64,000 nt of DNA from Pseudevernia furfuracea (Eukaryota > Ascomycota > Lecanoromycetes > Lecanorales > Parmeliaceae). Numbering within the stretch: the first letter of the stretch is position 1; each line of letters opens with the position of its first letter. Under the pieces are notes generated by a model. It was not told where the DNA came from. It made no database searches and was given only the letters and a program-made list of their open reading frames with translations. Shown here piece after piece: positions 22,128 to 34,403 of this stretch. The stretch covers positions 434,001 to 498,000 of the forward strand of contig JAIUPT010000015.1 of the NCBI GenBank assembly GCA_022315425.1. The letters are read 5' to 3'. A program made the translations under genes and the position numbers.

Positions 22128-22926
22128 TTTGATGCAGTTGGTGGTGGGTTCGAGATGTGTAAGGGGAATTCTTGGGAATAGTAGTATACTAGAATGATTG
22201 CTTAGAAGTGTGTAGCAAGGAAAAGGGGCCAGGGTAGTTATGTTTACTTAAGAAGTCATACTCAATGCTCACCATAGTGACGTGACCTGACATCACCATT
22301 AATTTTGGCTTGGCATTCGTATTCGTATTCGTACCAGCGCGAGCGTTGCGTGCCTGAAAGGTGAAGCGCATCTCAACTCCTAAAGTACTCTACTTGTAGG
22401 CGAGGTGCCAGAACAAGGAAGGCGGCAGCGAAGCGATTTAGATACCACTAAGATCAGAAGCGAAGAAGAGGTTTCCGGCTTTATGCATAGGATCTAGGTC
22501 ACCAGGTGGAAATCAGCCAGTTTCGCCTGCTTCGTCGGAGTAGTGACGCTGTCAGGCAAACTATCGCTTGCTGTCTAAATATCCAAAGCCTCACGCTCTC
22601 AGGAAATTCATCTCACATCGAGCATGACATCAGCTATAATACACGTACTACATTGCCGCAATGCTTGACCGATCACTGCATAATGAAAGGAAATGGTATG
22701 GCCCCAAGTCACAGCGTTGCATCGTCATCTTGATGCGGAACTCCATGCCTTGTCGAGATTATGCATATCTTCGGCTTCGGTTTTTTCCCGTCATCCTCCA
22801 TACTTATAACATGCCCTCGTTCTCTCACAATGATCATTTACATTAACATAAACCACGCCACTGGCAGCAAGCCCTCCTCACTGCCAGGGTTCAATTCTCC
22901 GAGTGCATCTCAAATACAGGCCGGTC
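22128..22926. other. intergenic, short ATTCGT repeat
   Basis: Three ATTCGT units lie near 22316-22333. No gene seen. Confidence 0.45.
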
Positions 22927-23719
22927 ATGGGCAGTTCATCCAAGTCTCCGTCGCCAGATGACCTTGTTCCATCATGGCGGCTGGATTCCAAGATCAACCA
23001 TGTTCTCTGCCTTTATAGCATCAACCACCCCAGCACAGCAGATGCACGAGTCGTGGGTGTGGGGCCCCGGCCAGAGCTCTGGATTATCTGCAATGAATGA
23101 GTCCCCTGATTACCTTCCAAGGAAGAATTCGGAGACAAGATTATCCCAGGGTCTGTAATATCCCTCAAAGACCCCGCCTTCTTCAGCTACCCAATCCTCG
23201 TCCTGGACGTCCAAGTCACCAGTGCGACAGGGGTCACGGTCGGATTCGCCCAGATGACCTCCCTCAGCAAGCGACCCTTGCATGAAATTCACCGCAATTT
23301 TGGACGCAAATATCTACCTATATATATATCCCTCGGCTCTCCATCCGAACAGTAACATACTACTCCGCCTCGAGAAAGAGCGTCCGGAAGATGGCATCAC
23401 CAGCCCGTCTTACCTTGCTCTAGGCAGTATTTTTGTGCTCGATTGGACAGCACTCCAATGCTATTTGGCAAGACAAAGAGGTGGCGCATTCCGTTATCGA
23501 TTTACCAAAGACTCCTTCAACCAGTCGACCGCAAGTATAGTATTTTGGCCTTGTAGGTGGGTCGAGACTGGAAGATTATGGGAGACCTTCATAGACTATA
23601 AAGTCCCCGGTGGGGATGAAATGTTGGGGGAAAGTAACAAGGGTGAACGGAAGAGGTATCGTTATAAGATCAGAGAATCGTTGAAGAAATGCCAAGACTT
23701 ATGGGGCGCATTTATATAG
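22927..23719 (+). pseudogene. decayed paralogue of the gene at 33705-34403
   Basis: ATG 22927 opens DDLVPSWRLDSKINHVL and GVGPRPELWIICNE, aligned with PSWERHPELSHLL and RPQPELWDICNG of the other copy. Two in-frame TGAs (after CNE, and two codons later before LPSKEEFG) fall where the other copy reads CILWLPPK. The frame then continues DPAFFSYPILVLDVQVT and FAQMTSLSKRPLHEIHR to GRKYLPIYI. There it shifts within a TA dinucleotide run (about 23319-23330), and the family sequence goes on in another frame: YPSALHPNSNILLRLEKERP ... WVETGRLWETFIDYKVPG. It ends at 23719 with ERKRYRYKIRESLKKC. Two stops plus a microsatellite shift make this a pseudogene. Confidence 0.7.
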
Positions 23720-24123
23720 TAAGTTTTCTCATCTCGCTAGAAAACAACAAGATATTTACTAAAGGGTGGTAGAAAAAAACATCCCTCAACAATCAAGAGC
23801 CAAAGTCCGAGTCGAAGTACGCAAAGAGGAGGGCTGCCATGCCCGGCGGAGCTGGATCAAACCACGGGCCCAGAGGTCAGGTGCAAATCAACAAGTTCGA
23901 TGTGCTTGAATACTGAAAGGAAGACGAAGAGGCATGAAGTAAGTCTTCAACAGAGCACTGATGATACGTGATGAAGAGTAAGGCTTATCAAGTCTGTAGT
24001 ACCTGCTATATGACATTACGAGATTAGAGAAAAGCTAATTAACATGGTCAAGACATGTAAAGCCGACGTTTACGGTAGCTATTTGATATTAAAGTTGTAT
24101 TAATATTTAGCTAACGGGTGCAG
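23720..24123. other. intergenic/possible lost 5' exon region
   Basis: An acceptor-like CTAACGGGTGCAG ends at 24123, so an upstream exon could lie here, but none was recognised. Confidence 0.4.
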
Positions 24124-24452
24124 ATCACTCTCGCGCTCGTAAAGAGAACGAGTTCGATGTTACGACTTATCTAGAAATTCAAAAGATCTGGGACTTGGAG
24201 AGGGATTATAATTGAATCGATATCCCTATCCTCTATATGTTTGTTAAGCTCGACCGTGTGAATTCAAGTTACGAAGTTCTATGGATATGTGACGAGGGAT
24301 ACGTTGTTCTAGATCGAAACAACCACTTCATTAAGGTATACAGAGATATCCCATTGACGTTATCGTCACAAGTTGGAGGTGCATTGCTAGAGGCAATCCG
24401 TCAGCTTGATCCACCTCCAACATACAGGGTTCCTGAGCAAGACTGTCAGTGA
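24124..24452 (+). pseudogene. unrecognised exon with one in-frame TGA
   Basis: Immediately after a good acceptor (CTAACGGGTGCAG) one frame reads DHSRARKENEFDVTTYLEIQ then KIWDLERDYN, stops at TGA 24213-24215, and continues in the same frame as IDIPILYMFVKLDRVNSSYE, VLWICDEGYVVLDRNNHFIK and VYRDIPLTLSS to 24452. Composition on both sides is equally protein-like. A TGG-to-TGA change would explain the stop. The family is unknown to me, and the upstream exon was not found. Confidence 0.45.
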
Positions 24453-25740
24453 CCATTCCTGACACCCAATCAGCAGAGACTGACCAATTATAGACCTAAA
24501 GAATGCGGGAAAAGGGATATCGACAAACCAACCAGGTTGAACGAGCGCATGTTTAGCACCAGTGCTAACTGCAGCGCCCGTCGCCGCCATCGGATAGGAC
24601 ACTCGGATATTAGCGAACTCCGCAAAGCAATACCAAACCCCCCTCGACCGAGCCAGAGCATGGGAAATCAAGCAGAATCCGAGATACAGAGGAGTGATGT
24701 TTAATTCCTTATGTCCCAGAGAATATAGCAAAAGTCATACGTAGAGAACTCCTCATTAATTTTTCGTCCTTACTGAAAAATAAACCCCCCTCTACTTTTC
24801 TTTCATTTACGCACCATCTATACGTATCGATTCCCCAAAAAAAACGACTCCTCCCCCTTTCTTATCAACAGATATCCCAAAATCCAAAATCCACAAAAAA
24901 AAAAGAGAATCAAAGGACAACCAAAAAAAGCAATCCACTCGCACAAACCCGAAAAAAACGTCGTATTCCCTCCCTCCCACATACGGTAGTTTCATGACAA
25001 CTTCCCACTTTTCCTTCCCCCTACTACTGTAGCAAACCCTGCAAAACCACGAAAATAAAACTTCAACAGCCCTCACTCGAAAATTTCCAAATTGCAACGC
25101 ATATCTCGCTTTCCAGTTGTTACTATAAAAAAATAAAAAATAAAAAACCTGTCGTCCAGTCCTGGAAGGAGCGCGCGATGCTTCCAGGCGAACCGTCGAT
25201 CCGGTGATTCCGACTGTCCGGAAAAGAGTCTGAGGAGAAGAAGAAGGGAAAAAAGAAGAAGAAGAAGGCAAAGAAGAAGAAGAAGAAGAAGAAGGAACCT
25301 TACCGGAAGATCAGCATCGAGATCTCTCTCGAGAGATGGATGAAGAGTGCTGTACGGACGACGAGGTAGGAGGAGGAGGAGGAGGAGGGGACTCATATGG
25401 AACAAGGAGCACCTCGGGGAGAGCGGACGTTGCGCTGCTGAATCGACAAAGGGAGGATCAAGTCCGATCGATCCTCCAAAGCAAGCAAGCAGCAGCAGGT
25501 GCAGCCACGCTATGGGGGATCCCCCCCGGTCGAGCCGCAAGAGGCGGCACGGAGGCGTTGAGGCGGTAAGGGATACAGAAGGGGGGAAGAGTGGCATGCG
25601 TGGAGATACTTGGATGGCAGAAATGGTTGAATTAGCGTACCCGGAGGAAGCATTACGGAGTCTATGATATGATTCCTTCGGCGGTAGGTAAGGATTTCAT
25701 TCGTCGGTAAGTATGGTAATGCTAGAAGGCAAACACGGGA
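24453..25740. other. non-coding, simple-sequence rich
   Basis: A-runs near 24836-24930 and a GAA tract at 25231-25296, then GGA repeats near 25366-25388. The reverse-strand reading of the GAA tract gives a Leu-rich open frame that is an artefact of the repeat. Confidence 0.5.
25231..25296. repeat. GAA/AAG microsatellite tract
   Basis: Purine-only run of GAA units with small interruptions, ending GAAGAAGGAACC. It lies about 450 bp beyond the ligase stop codon. Confidence 0.85.
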
Positions 25741-28700
25741 TCAGATACCCTCTATCCACGTCAACTCATCGAGTTCCGCCTTCAGCACCAGCCTGGGTTT
25801 GCCACCACACCATGTCAGCACCACCGCTCCCTGACCCTCAGCCAGAGGGTCCCACCACAGCTTTGCCACGAAGTACTTATGGATCAACGCTTTCCTATGG
25901 CGTTCTTCGATACGTTGGGGCGATTTGTATTCCAGTAACCGCCAGTCCCATAGAGTCACCACTCGCGGATGCCAATTCAATATGTGATGTAAAAGCGCTC
26001 CAACATGCCATCCAATGGCATGAGTGTCGTTGGATTCGACCAAGACAACGAGCTCACACCGAGGCTTCGACTTAAAGCTTGGGCTGGAACTTTTTGTTGG
26101 AGGGCCTTTGGGGAATGGTAAGGCTGATTTGAAATGGTCGAACAGGAGCTCGTTCGCTTTCTGATTCTGGTCGACCAGATATGGGCTCAACATCAAATCA
26201 CATTCTCGTATGTTCGGTATCTGCATGCTCGGAGGGTTCAGAAAGCTCGAGATTTTGGTCTCGGCCCTGTCGGGTGGTAAAAGACGTGCAGGCAAAGATT
26301 CCTCGGATACGGTTTGCTGTGTCGTATCAGCAGAAGTCGATTCGGAAGCAGTAGTTTCTTTCCCAGGCGATGACGGTTCGACACATATCCTAGATGTGTT
26401 ATTCTTCCGAAGGAAATGCTCTTCAGTGCCAGTGGCGGTCTTACGGACAAGAGAAAATTCTGTCGTCGATCGCTGCTTGAGCTGATGAGGTACTGTTGAC
26501 CGGTTTGAGAGAGGAGGTCGTGCTGAGTTTGCGATCTCCCTCAGAGGCCTCTTGAGGTTGGGGGAATGTATATTTTGAATGGGGTCGGGTTCACTCTTGG
26601 AGCGCTGATTAGGAAAAGGCCGTGCCTTCTTCGCGTTCCGGACAGACTCTTCCCTGTCGTCACGTTCGGCACTGCGCTTCCTTGAGTGCCCGTGCAGGTC
26701 TTCGCTAGGTTTTGTTGGTTCTCTGTTGCTGAATGTGACGCCACTGCTTTTCGACAGCAGTGAGGAATTTGGTGGTGTCTGCAGAGTGCCATCTGTTATA
26801 ATACTGCCTATTGAGTGCTTCGAGCTAGGTCGCTCGACGACAGCACCATCGCTAAGCCTTCGCTCTTGGTCTCGTATTTCTCCAGTGTCCATTCGTACAA
26901 GCAGCGGAGCAGCAGCTAATCGTGGACGCCGATTTGCATTTGACGTGGAAACCTCCACGTTTGGTATCAACAAATAGTGCTCATCTTCCTCATCGTCAGT
27001 GGGGTCCCAAGACGTCATCTTTCCTCTGGCGCCGCGATCAATATTATTCAACTTCTCAATCCAGTTGGCAATGTCATCGGATAAGTCTCCCGTAGGTACC
27101 GTTCTGGCTTCGATCGCCATATGCTGTAGCTCGTCAAGATCCACGGTCTCTCTCCAATCCCCATCCAAACGGACCTTCATGAGGCGGGGGAAGCGGAGTG
27201 TGAAGATATCACGATTTGGCGATTTGTCAAAGCCGCTGCCCGCAACATCGAAGACGAAGGGTTTTCGGAAGACGACACTCATCGATGGCAGCCCCCGCGC
27301 GAGCTCGATATCGAAAACCTCCCAGGTTTCGGGGAATTCCGTACCCATGGCTCTGAGACATCCGTTCTCTGTAAGCGTCTTCAGATCTTCTCTTTTGATG
27401 CATTCCTTAATTTGATCGAAGACGAAAAACCGAGGCTTCTCGCCAGCATGCAAGACAGCCGCTTTGTTCCTCAAACAGCCAATGAAGAAGTGTGTCCAGC
27501 GTATGTTCATACCCTCATATTTTTCGGCTTCGGTGACATCATAGCCAGCACCGACAACGGCGAAATCAGCAGTATCACCCAAACCCTTGATGCAGTCTTT
27601 CTTCAGCTTGACCCAACGACTTGGGAACTTGCGTTGGACAGGCTTTCCAAGGCTGAAGTAGGGTTCATCGGAGGGTTTCAAGACTAGACCTTCCCATCGT
27701 TGGACAAAAGCCAGGGCGAGAGCCTTTCTGAGTTTCTCTGGTCCTGTCGGTCTATCAAAGCGAACGTGCTTTTGCCACACTATGTCTGCACGGCCTTTGA
27801 TGGGGTTTACTAGCCTCTCCAAGAGCTGTCGCCTTTTCTTATGCGGTCTGTGGACGACTGGATCATCATCAACAAGCATAACATCGTAGTACATAATCAT
27901 CAAGTGTTCCCATGGATGTGGCCTGTGCTCGGATTAGCACCAAACCTGCACGGCTCGGGTGATGTATGCCTACTGAGAATCCAATTCAGTACCCAAAAAG
28001 CTGCCCGACCTGGAAACATGCTTGCGTAACTTGTGGTATTCCAAAATTCCCTTCGTCTTATCGCTCCAAACCAAAAGTTCCCCTTCCAAAATACACTTTC
28101 CAGAAAAGCCACAATCATGGCGCCCGATGCGCAGACTGTCTTTGATAGCCTGGTGAACACCCCTTCGGTCCGACGTAGAGTCTTTGCAGCTTTTCGAGAA
28201 TATTTGAATGCAATCCTCACCCTTGGACATATCAATATGAATTTGGCAATACTCTCCATCATGCTTTTTTTCGATGCTCATGGTTCTCCCGTCGATCATT
28301 GATACAGCATGCTTGACTCCACCTTTGGCTTTCACCCATTTGGGCGGACCAAGCTTGACGCCAATCTTGGGCTGAAGCAAATGGGCGTCATTCGCACAAC
28401 GCTGTCTGAAGGCACCTCGATTGAACCCTGCCATCTGAGATGCGGGTAAGCCTCTTAGCTCGCTGATGGCCGACTCGAAGTTGTCGTACATTTGCATGGC
28501 TGTAGGTAGACGAACATCAAGGTGATGATAGACCATGCCCTCGGAGAGATCGAGGCAGGAGTGATCCTTCAGGATCATCCGGGTAAACCATTTGGCTTCT
28601 CTAGACTGCATTCGTTTATACATTTGCTCCAAAACTTTCTGGATTTGTAGATCCTCTTCGGCCTCGCGGAAATTGTCCTTACGTCCTCTGACCTTCGGCC

Positions 28701-29148
28701 CAGAAAATCGGCACTTTCCCGCAATTATGGCAAGTGCCTCGTCTATCTGTTCGACAGTGACCGGGTTTGCCAGCTGTTCGGGAAACTCCGCTTGCCGGAG
28801 GGCACGTTCAACGCAATCACAGAGGCTACCTCGGCCTGGTTTCCGCCACTGATCTAGCATCTCCTGCCTGTCTTTTCCAAGGCCAAGACATCTCTTCAGT
28901 AGGTTCGTGAGACGTTTAAGCTTCGTAGCATAGACGCGGTCCGTACGCTTTTCAGGGAAGAGAGCAGAAAGTAAAGCGACGAGGTCCACATCAGCCGAAT
29001 TAATGGAGAGCTGGCGAGCCGTAAACCATTGTTTGATAGTTTCCTGATACTTCTGCTGGCGATACGCAGGCAGGAGTGGTGGGTCTCGCTTCGACAACTT
29101 CTCGAGATCAGAGAGCAAACTAGATAATTGGGTGAACAGAAGAGGCAT
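25741..29148 (-). CDS. ATP-dependent DNA ligase (Lig4-related fungal type)
   Basis: Exons 29148-27974 and 27923-1 side 27922-25741 are joined over a 51-nt intron (27923-27973, GCTAAT branch). The junction gives LDSQPHPWEHLMIMYYDVML, as expected for the ligase core. The product is 1118 residues. Residues about 1-200 form the DNA-binding ligase N-domain. The adenylation motif I K-H-D-G has its nucleophile Lys near 295 (SIEKKHDGEY). EGELLVWSD, WEGLVLKPSDEPYFSLG and WVKLKKDCIKGLGD are motifs III, IV and V. An OB-fold segment follows, then a long disordered basic-Ser region (about 690-950) and a C-terminal globular part. It joins nicked DNA with ATP. The C-terminal part is not an obvious tandem BRCT, so I do not call it canonical LIG4. 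Confidence 0.85.
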
Positions 29149-30761
29149 TTTGATGTGAGTGGGGAAGCAAATGGAACATGATATATTCAAATTAAGAAGC
29201 AGAAGGAAGAGATACCGATGGAGCAAGCGAGAAACAAATAGCAATAGGAATCACACCCAGGGACAAGCAACACAGAACACCCAGACTAATTTACACCCGG
29301 GTCCCTAATGTTATTGGCTGATGAAGTGAATGATGAAGTTATGGGTTATGGGCGGAGAAAGACGCTTTGTTTCTCCACGCTATCACGTGCATACTAAACC
29401 CAAAGTAGATTGGTAGTCTTGGCAGTCCTGGCCTACAGCCTGCCCATCTACGAGGACGACTGGAGAAAGCAGGTGGATAAGTATCTGGGGTAAGCGATTC
29501 CACTGAAAAGGGCGTCCACCCTTCAGGTCACATATGCTACTTCTTAGTTTTTTTACCTTCGTTGCACTCGACAGCCAATTTCCGCGTCGATCGAACCTCG
29601 AATGAAGATCCGTATATCCTCGACTACGCCCTACCTTATGCATTTCTCTTCTCGGACAAGCTGGCACCGGCAATGGGCACAGACGGCAGCTTTGGGCTGC
29701 GAATTTACTCAAGACACATCCTTTGAAAGATAAGGAAATACAGACTTTAGAGCCGTCTTTGCGGAGGCCATCTGTCCATCCGGTTCCCATTGTCCGCCGT
29801 ACAATTACAGACCTCTAGGCTGCTAGTTCTAGGCCAGACCTTTCTTTTCGTAAATTGATTGTATCCTCATCACATTCCCACACCTCTCCAGTCTCTAAAC
29901 TTACAGCAAGGTCTAACACTAGCCACTTGAAACCACTCGTTGCGACACACGGCTCACTTGTGCTACACTGCATTGATTCGATCTGTAAGCTATTATCAAC
30001 AGGCATGCATACAAGTACTCCAAGCCCCCCCCCGATCCAACGACTCCATGCCATTTGCCACTGTGACAAGCCAAGCCAGAACACCTCAACCCAAAGCATG
30101 CCAGCTCCAGTGTCTCATTCTATGCTTCAAGAACATCGTCACTCAAGTGCGCAGGTATCACAACAGATGTAGCAACAAGTAACAAATCCAACTGGAGTAC
30201 ACTTTCTCTGTTCCAGCCCAACCAAGCCGTGAGTTGCACCTTGAAAGCCCCGCGCCAATCTTCCCAGGTTCACCAAGTCCGAACGTACCAGCACCGTCAA
30301 AGGCAAGCGAGCGCGATCAGTGGACATACACCGAAGTCAGTCAACACCGGAAGCTCTGCTAGCGATAGTACACGATACAGTCAATGTTCGCTCCTGCACT
30401 ACACTAGACAATTGCCGGGCTCGAATTTGTAGACATACACCGAAGTCAGTCAATACAAAGAGCACACAGCGAGAGTGCAAGTAATGGAGGTGGAAATGTG
30501 ATGAATATTAATGGAGAGATGATGGTGGGTGGATAAAGTGCTGTAATGGCAAGGTATGATGGCGCCCTGTGGCGACTCCAGGTGCTGCTGCTGCTGTCGA
30601 TTGGAGCAGCGTCGATGTGATCGATGTCGGGCATGTGGGGACGTCAAAAATGATTCTGTGGTGTAGCAGCATAGCAATGATGATGGCGGCAATGTCGAAA
30701 AGCAAACTCCAGCATGCAAGATAGACCGAAAAAGAAAGGCGTGCTTGATGTAAGATAATTT
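29149..30761. other. intergenic, small direct repeat
   Basis: The 22-bp sequence at 30323-30344 recurs at 30432-30453 (starting GACATACACCGAAG). Open stretches here lack protein-like composition. Confidence 0.45.
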
Positions 30762-32034
30762 TCAAGCCAACAGCGACTGAGGATTGGCATCATCAATCTC
30801 AAGTTGTGGAGCATCCGCATCATCATCGCCGTTCGCGCTCTCGCTCTCCCAGATCTGGATCTCGGTGGCCTCCTTCGAAACCTCTTTCTTAATCCCAAAG
30901 TCAGCGTCAGCAGCAGTCGTAGTAGTTTTGGCTGCGAAACGAGCGACGACGTCTTCCCATCCAGCTTGATCTTCAGTCACGGTATTGGTATGAGGACGAA
31001 GTAATGAGGATGGCTCCTGAGTATTGATAGTGGTCGAGAGCTTTTCGATGATCTGCTCAGACGCATCCTCAGCTGCGACGATGATACAAGCAGATGGATC
31101 ACAGCCCTCGGCGTAAAAGACTTTAGCGTCGAGGTCTCCAAGTGGTTCGCGCATCTCATCGGTCATCATGTCCCTCCTAGTGGCGGTGACTTGTGTAGCG
31201 GAGACAACGACTGCGGGATCATCGAGGGGTGGAATGTTTTCTTTGTTGTCTTTGTCACCTTTAGACGAGCTGCTCTCATCAGAGATATCAAGAATGCACG
31301 TGGAGTGGCCCAACAGGTTAGTCGCCTCATCGTCTCGAGTGTCTTCATGAATAACGAACTGCCATCCCTTCCCATGTGTAGACTTGGACTTGTATTTAGG
31401 GACAGTGGCGGCGAGGGCGGCATCAATAGAGAAAGGCAGTCCAGTAGTTGACTCGCCAGCAGAGGAAGAAGGAGGGTTGACACGAGTGTAAGGGCTGGTG
31501 GTCATGCGACGACGAGATAGTATTCCGATACGCTTATGCTTTGGGGAGCGACCGGCAGGAGCAGGGGCTGAAGATGGCTCGGCACGTCGCTTAATTCCAG
31601 CATCAGGGGTTACTGTATCTTCTGCCTTCCGCTTCTGGCCAGCTGCTTGGGCACGCTCGATGTATTGAGTAGGCTTCACTGGTGGCGGAGCAAACAGTGG
31701 TATCTCGTTGGACTTGGTCATGTCAAAGTCGAAGGTTCGACCTTTCTTAGAGGGCGTTGAGAATATGAGGGGGTCGATGTTCTCTGAGTCGACTTCGTCA
31801 AACTCGGCCGGAGCTTGACGCTTGAGGGCAGACGCAGTGGTACTGGGGAGAGCTGTTTGGCATATCAGTAATTGATCTCCTTGGATGCCTTGATCCAAAG
31901 GAAAGGTATGCGAAAGGGCCGATGGACCTACCATTCTGCTTGTTCTTGGTGTTGGCCATATTCCTAAGTCTAGCTCCGGCCAGAGAAGCAAATGGCAAGC
32001 GGGCTGGCGAGGCCATGGTTGTAAGAGTAGTCAT
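30762..32034 (-). CDS. conserved Pezizomycotina nuclear-type protein
   Basis: Exons 32034-31932 and 31852-30762 are joined over a 79-nt intron to give 397 residues. The start could also be the ATG at 32016 (MASPARLPFASLAGARLRN). Conserved-looking blocks are QAPAEFDEVDSENIDPLIFS, AGRSPKHKRIGILSRRRM with SPYTRVNPPSS, LPFSIDAALAATV, GWQFVIHEDTRDDEATNLL with GHSTCILDISDE, and MREPLGDLDAKVFYAEGCDP. This block order is found throughout Pezizomycotina in a protein without known function, to my knowledge. KRK/RRR clusters suggest nuclear location, and most of the chain is predicted disordered. Confidence 0.75.
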
Positions 32035-33704
32035 GTCGAGCTTGTGGTTGAAGGAGGACAGGTATGGAAAGGTGATGTTGATGAAGAGGACGTCGAAGTA
32101 TGTTGATGGTGGAGGAGAGTATGAATGAGGAAGAGTGAGCGAAGTTGGGTGTTAGGTGAAGGAGGAAGAAAGGAAGAAGGTGTGGAAGGAAGGGGTAGAA
32201 AAAGCGGCGGATGCTCTCGACTTTAGGCTGTATGATACAATGGTACAATCGCGCATTGACACGAAGCGGACGTGTGGAGGGGTAAGGGTTAACTCGTGGG
32301 CAGGCTAACACTGTAAAGAGCAGCGCGCGTTGCGGCGTGTTTTTGGAAAAGTGAAGTTTCACAGGAAGTCGTGAATGACGTGCTGCTCCTCTTTGTATTG
32401 ACGATGGATTGAATGAATTGTTCGATGCCTTAGAATAGAGTATGCAGTCTGAAGAGAATTGCAATGCCTTGAATATGTGGTTTGCAATTGGCAGAGCTGG
32501 AGAGGAAGGGTCCTTGGTTTGAGTTGTGAGAGTACGCGCCAGACTAGTGGTTCGCGTTTGGGCTGATGCCAAGACCTGATCGACGACCACTTCTCACTGG
32601 TTCTTCTTTTCTCCTATTCACAATTAATCCAACACACGCATACTCCCAACATTTCACTATTAGCCTATCAAAGCTCATTTTTGCCACTCCACAAGCTGGA
32701 TAGCGTCGTCATTGAACACTCACATTTGCACAAATGAGCGAATCGGTTTATGAAGCAGGCTATGTTCCATATGTGTTTGATTCACCGTCGCTGTTGTTTC
32801 ACTTTGTAGGCCTTCTTGTCTTTAATATACCAAACGAGCCTGTGCTGGAGAGGAAGATCAGCGGTTGTGATGTGCTTTCAAACGTTGAGGCCGCTGCAGG
32901 GTGATTCCTATCCCTTTGGCCAGTCACCTCACACTGAATTCTGGACTCAAGACCAGTCCTTGACGTGCCTCTTACCGCTCTACTGAAATGCCCCGGGTCC
33001 AAATTAAAGGCTCTAGGCCTATGTTCGACTGTATACTCGGGCTAATACGCCCTATGATTTCGAGTTGCGCTGGGTTAACTCCTAAGACATTCCGCTATCC
33101 TAAGCCCCGGTCTCCTGTCTGACCTCCCTTCTTTACAACTTCTCCGACTTCTTTGTCCGTTGCATTACCAAAATGATGTGAAACCCCGCCGATGGTATTG
33201 TGAACCATGCCCGAGGGGGAGCACTCGAAGCTGAGCCTCACTCTCTCTCAAACGCCACTTTTCGATTTCGCAAATCCTCTTCGCTCAGGAGCTACGCCTC
33301 TATATGGATTATCAGTGATCATGCTGCCTGGGCCGCAACTGCTCCTTCTCTTGGTGCATCAAGTCGAGATTATACGCAAGATGCGAGGCTGAATAGTTAT
33401 GGCACCAGCCTCTTTGTCAGCCCCAGAGACCCGCTCGTGACTTAAGTTTATGACTCTGTATTTATCTTTGGTGTCTTGCTGGCCTATACATCTCTTTCTT
33501 GCGGATTGGAACATGGCTGATGTGCCTGCTGCCTTTCCTAATGTCTCACCCGGCCATGCTTCTGCTGTCTTACACTTTGTTGTCTAATCCTATATATCGC
33601 CATGTATTCCGTCACTCCATGGCAGCTATCTATTGATTCCTCTTACAGATATCCTCAAAATACCAGCGCTTCATTCTCAGAAAGAATTTACCTAACACCA
33701 GCTC
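32035..33704. other. long 5' intergenic region
   Basis: The 5' flank of the nuclear-protein gene and of the gene at 33705. No supported ORF; the reverse-strand open stretch 31970-32590 is mostly leader sequence. Confidence 0.45.
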
Positions 33705-34403
33705 ATGAATACCCCCACCAACGCTTCCAACACAGACACCTGGCGACCATCTTGGGAGCGACACCCGGAACTCAGCCATCTTCTCAGGCCCTACAGCACA
33801 GCGGCCGTAGTCTCCGGTGGGACCCGACCCCAGCCAGAACTCTGGGACATCTGCAACGGATGTATCCTCTGGCTACCTCCAAAAGCAGACGTCGGTGAGA
33901 TCCTAGATCCTCGACTATCCAGCCGCGACCCAGCCTTCTTCGACCATCCAATTCTCGTCCTCAACATCGAGATCACAGGTCCCCGAGACGCCACCGTCCA
34001 CTTCGTAACAATGACATCACTGCGCAAGAGATCTCTGGAGAACATGCATCCCTATCACCAGGATCGATACCTTCCCATATATCCAGCGAATCCCCATCCA
34101 AAAAGCGGCTTATTGCTTCGCCTCGAGAACGAGCGGGCCGGGCGGGGTATGGTTGAGAACTCGTACGTTTCCATCCACGATGGGGTGTTCAGCTTGGAAT
34201 ATAGGGCGCTTCGGTGTTACGCAGCCGGTCAGAAGGGCAACGGCTATCGGCATCGTCTCAAGAGAGAGTCGTTTGACCAGGCGATGCGGGAGCTGGGCCG
34301 TAGCTCGAGCGCGTGGATTGAGACGGGGGGTTTGTGGGAAGAGTTCCTTCGAAATCATGTTCCTACCGGAGGAGCGGAAGAGGTATCTGATTTGGATGTT
34401 TGA
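33705..34403 (+). CDS. ascomycete hypothetical protein (paralogue B)
   Basis: Single exon, 232 residues, ATG 33705. Blocks: WRPSWERHPELSHLLRPYS, PQPELWDICNGCILWLPPK, DPAFFDHPILVLNIEITG, VHFVTMTSLRKRSL and LLLRLENERAGRG, then GYRHRLKRESFDQAMREL and WIETGGLWEEFLRNHVP. No known domain recognised; the PELW-ICNGCILWLPP block is the clearest signature. A decayed copy at 22927-23719 is collinear. The last 11 residues may be altered: the decayed copy ends with an E-R-K-R-Y block, and the same block (EERKRYLIWMFDG) is present here only in another frame, ending at 34410. A late frameshift in this copy is therefore possible. Confidence 0.6.
   Translation: MNTPTNASNTDTWRPSWERHPELSHLLRPYSTAAVVSGGTRPQPELWDICNGCILWLPPKADVGEILDPRLSSRDPAFFDHPILVLNIEITGPRDATVHFVTMTSLRKRSLENMHPYHQDRYLPIYPANPHPKSGLLLRLENERAGRGMVENSYVSIHDGVFSLEYRALRCYAAGQKGNGYRHRLKRESFDQAMRELGRSSSAWIETGGLWEEFLRNHVPTGGAEEVSDLDV

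Noticed and set aside
24387..24731. Hydrophobic 114-codon reverse-strand ORF, with a 28-bp likeness near 2175-2205
   Set aside because: Starts at TTG, overlaps another remnant, and the similarity is too short to support a family.
25073..25597. Leu-rich 174-codon reverse-strand ORF
   Set aside because: Produced by the GAA microsatellite; low complexity.
450..25740. RIP as the cause of all lesions
   Set aside because: Many lesions are frameshifts and there is no visible AT enrichment. A proper dinucleotide index (TpA/ApT and CpA+TpG) would decide it.
31970..32590. 206-codon reverse-strand ORF
   Set aside because: Lies mostly over the leader and first exon of the nuclear-protein gene and has no independent evidence.
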